Shown: one piece after another, positions 63,932-64,000 of the stretch
How positions within the stretch are numbered: position 1 is the first letter of the stretch
Layout: each line of letters begins with the position of its first letter
DNA from: Pseudanabaena sp. UWO311
GTDB taxonomy: Bacteria; Cyanobacteriota; Cyanobacteriia; Pseudanabaenales; Pseudanabaenaceae
NCBI RefSeq assembly: GCF_006937785.1
Contig: NZ_SJEE01000002.1
Location: forward strand, 248,001-312,000
Direction of reading: 5' to 3'
DNA: 64,000 nt
Notes under the pieces: generated by a model
The model's input: the letters and a program-made list of their open reading frames with translations, nothing else
What the model was told of the DNA's origin: nothing
The model's database searches: none
Translations under genes and position numbers: made by a program

Positions 63932-64000
63932 ATGGCAACACCCCAACCCCAAAAGCGAATCCGCAAGAAAAAAAAGCCACCTAAGAAATTTAGACTAAGT
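63932..64000 (+). CDS. Start of an unknown gene (cut by window edge)
   Basis: The last 23 codons read MATPQPQKRIRKKKKPPKKF and continue past the window. The very basic, proline-rich start gives no family. It may be a gene with a disordered N-terminus; it follows the tRNA on the opposite strand. Confidence 0.5.
   Translation, partial: MATPQPQKRIRKKKKPPKKFRLS

Overview
The window looks like a chromosome segment of a filamentous, thylakoid-bearing cyanobacterium, most like Pseudanabaena. The evidence is the very frequent GCGATCGC (HIP1) octamers, chlorophyll synthase (chlG), the NDH-1 maturation factor CRR6, the CemA-like protein PcxA, a CYP38-type lumenal cyclophilin, the sufR/sufBCD region with a SufR operator, and the cyanobacterial small RNA Yfr1 next to trxA. 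The genus is an inference from gene content; no rRNA is present to fix it.

Layout. 1-5.4 kb: 5' end of trxA, Yfr1, an AmpG-like MFS protein, a DUF3120 membrane protein, an Uma2 nuclease and a HEPN-like unknown. 5.4-16.8 kb: an antitoxin with a decayed PIN toxin, pyruvate dehydrogenase E2, pcxA, two sensor kinases, a cyclophilin, phoH, moaD and a DUF2949 protein. 17-25.1 kb: a DsbA-like lipoprotein, a PMT mannosyltransferase, dnaJ, crr6, then two convergent two-gene ATPase/nuclease modules. 25.3-33.3 kb: peptide deformylase, a cupin, an ABC-2 permease, a YpfJ-type zinc protease, a CDF metal transporter and a MacA/MacB-like tripartite exporter. 33.3-38.1 kb: an accessory patch with a truncated Uma2, a MazF-type pair, an orphan DUF433 protein, a RelE-like pair, a Septu-like ATPase + HNH pair and a DUF4258 membrane protein. 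38.3-43.1 kb: chlG, an RND adaptor and a lytic transglycosylase. 43.2-49.6 kb: sufD, sufC, a three-gene cassette with a papain-fold toxin, sufB, divergent sufR, and nfu. 49.6-64 kb: a 1405-residue hybrid kinase with a probable cyanobacteriochrome GAF domain, a Yip1 protein, aroA, a Cache/PAS kinase, a DNA-binding unknown, an HDAC-like deacetylase, rpsR/rpmG, a Rieske oxygenase, a decayed gene, a CAU-anticodon tRNA and the start of one more gene.

Most interesting points: (1) three separate ATPase + nuclease-like pairs within 16 kb, each with a different effector fold (ELK-type PD-(D/E)XK candidate, DUF4276/TOPRIM-like, HNH), the first tight behind crr6; (2) a papain-fold toxin/putative immunity cassette lying between sufB and sufC in the suf orientation; (3) a GAF domain with two cysteines spaced exactly as in DXCF cyanobacteriochromes; (4) Yfr1 followed by a degenerate copy of its own terminator; (5) many long hairpins, often perfect, overlapping stop codons, and several dispersed, nested hairpin repeats; (6) several decayed coding fragments in intergenic spaces. 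No transposase, CRISPR array or rRNA was seen.
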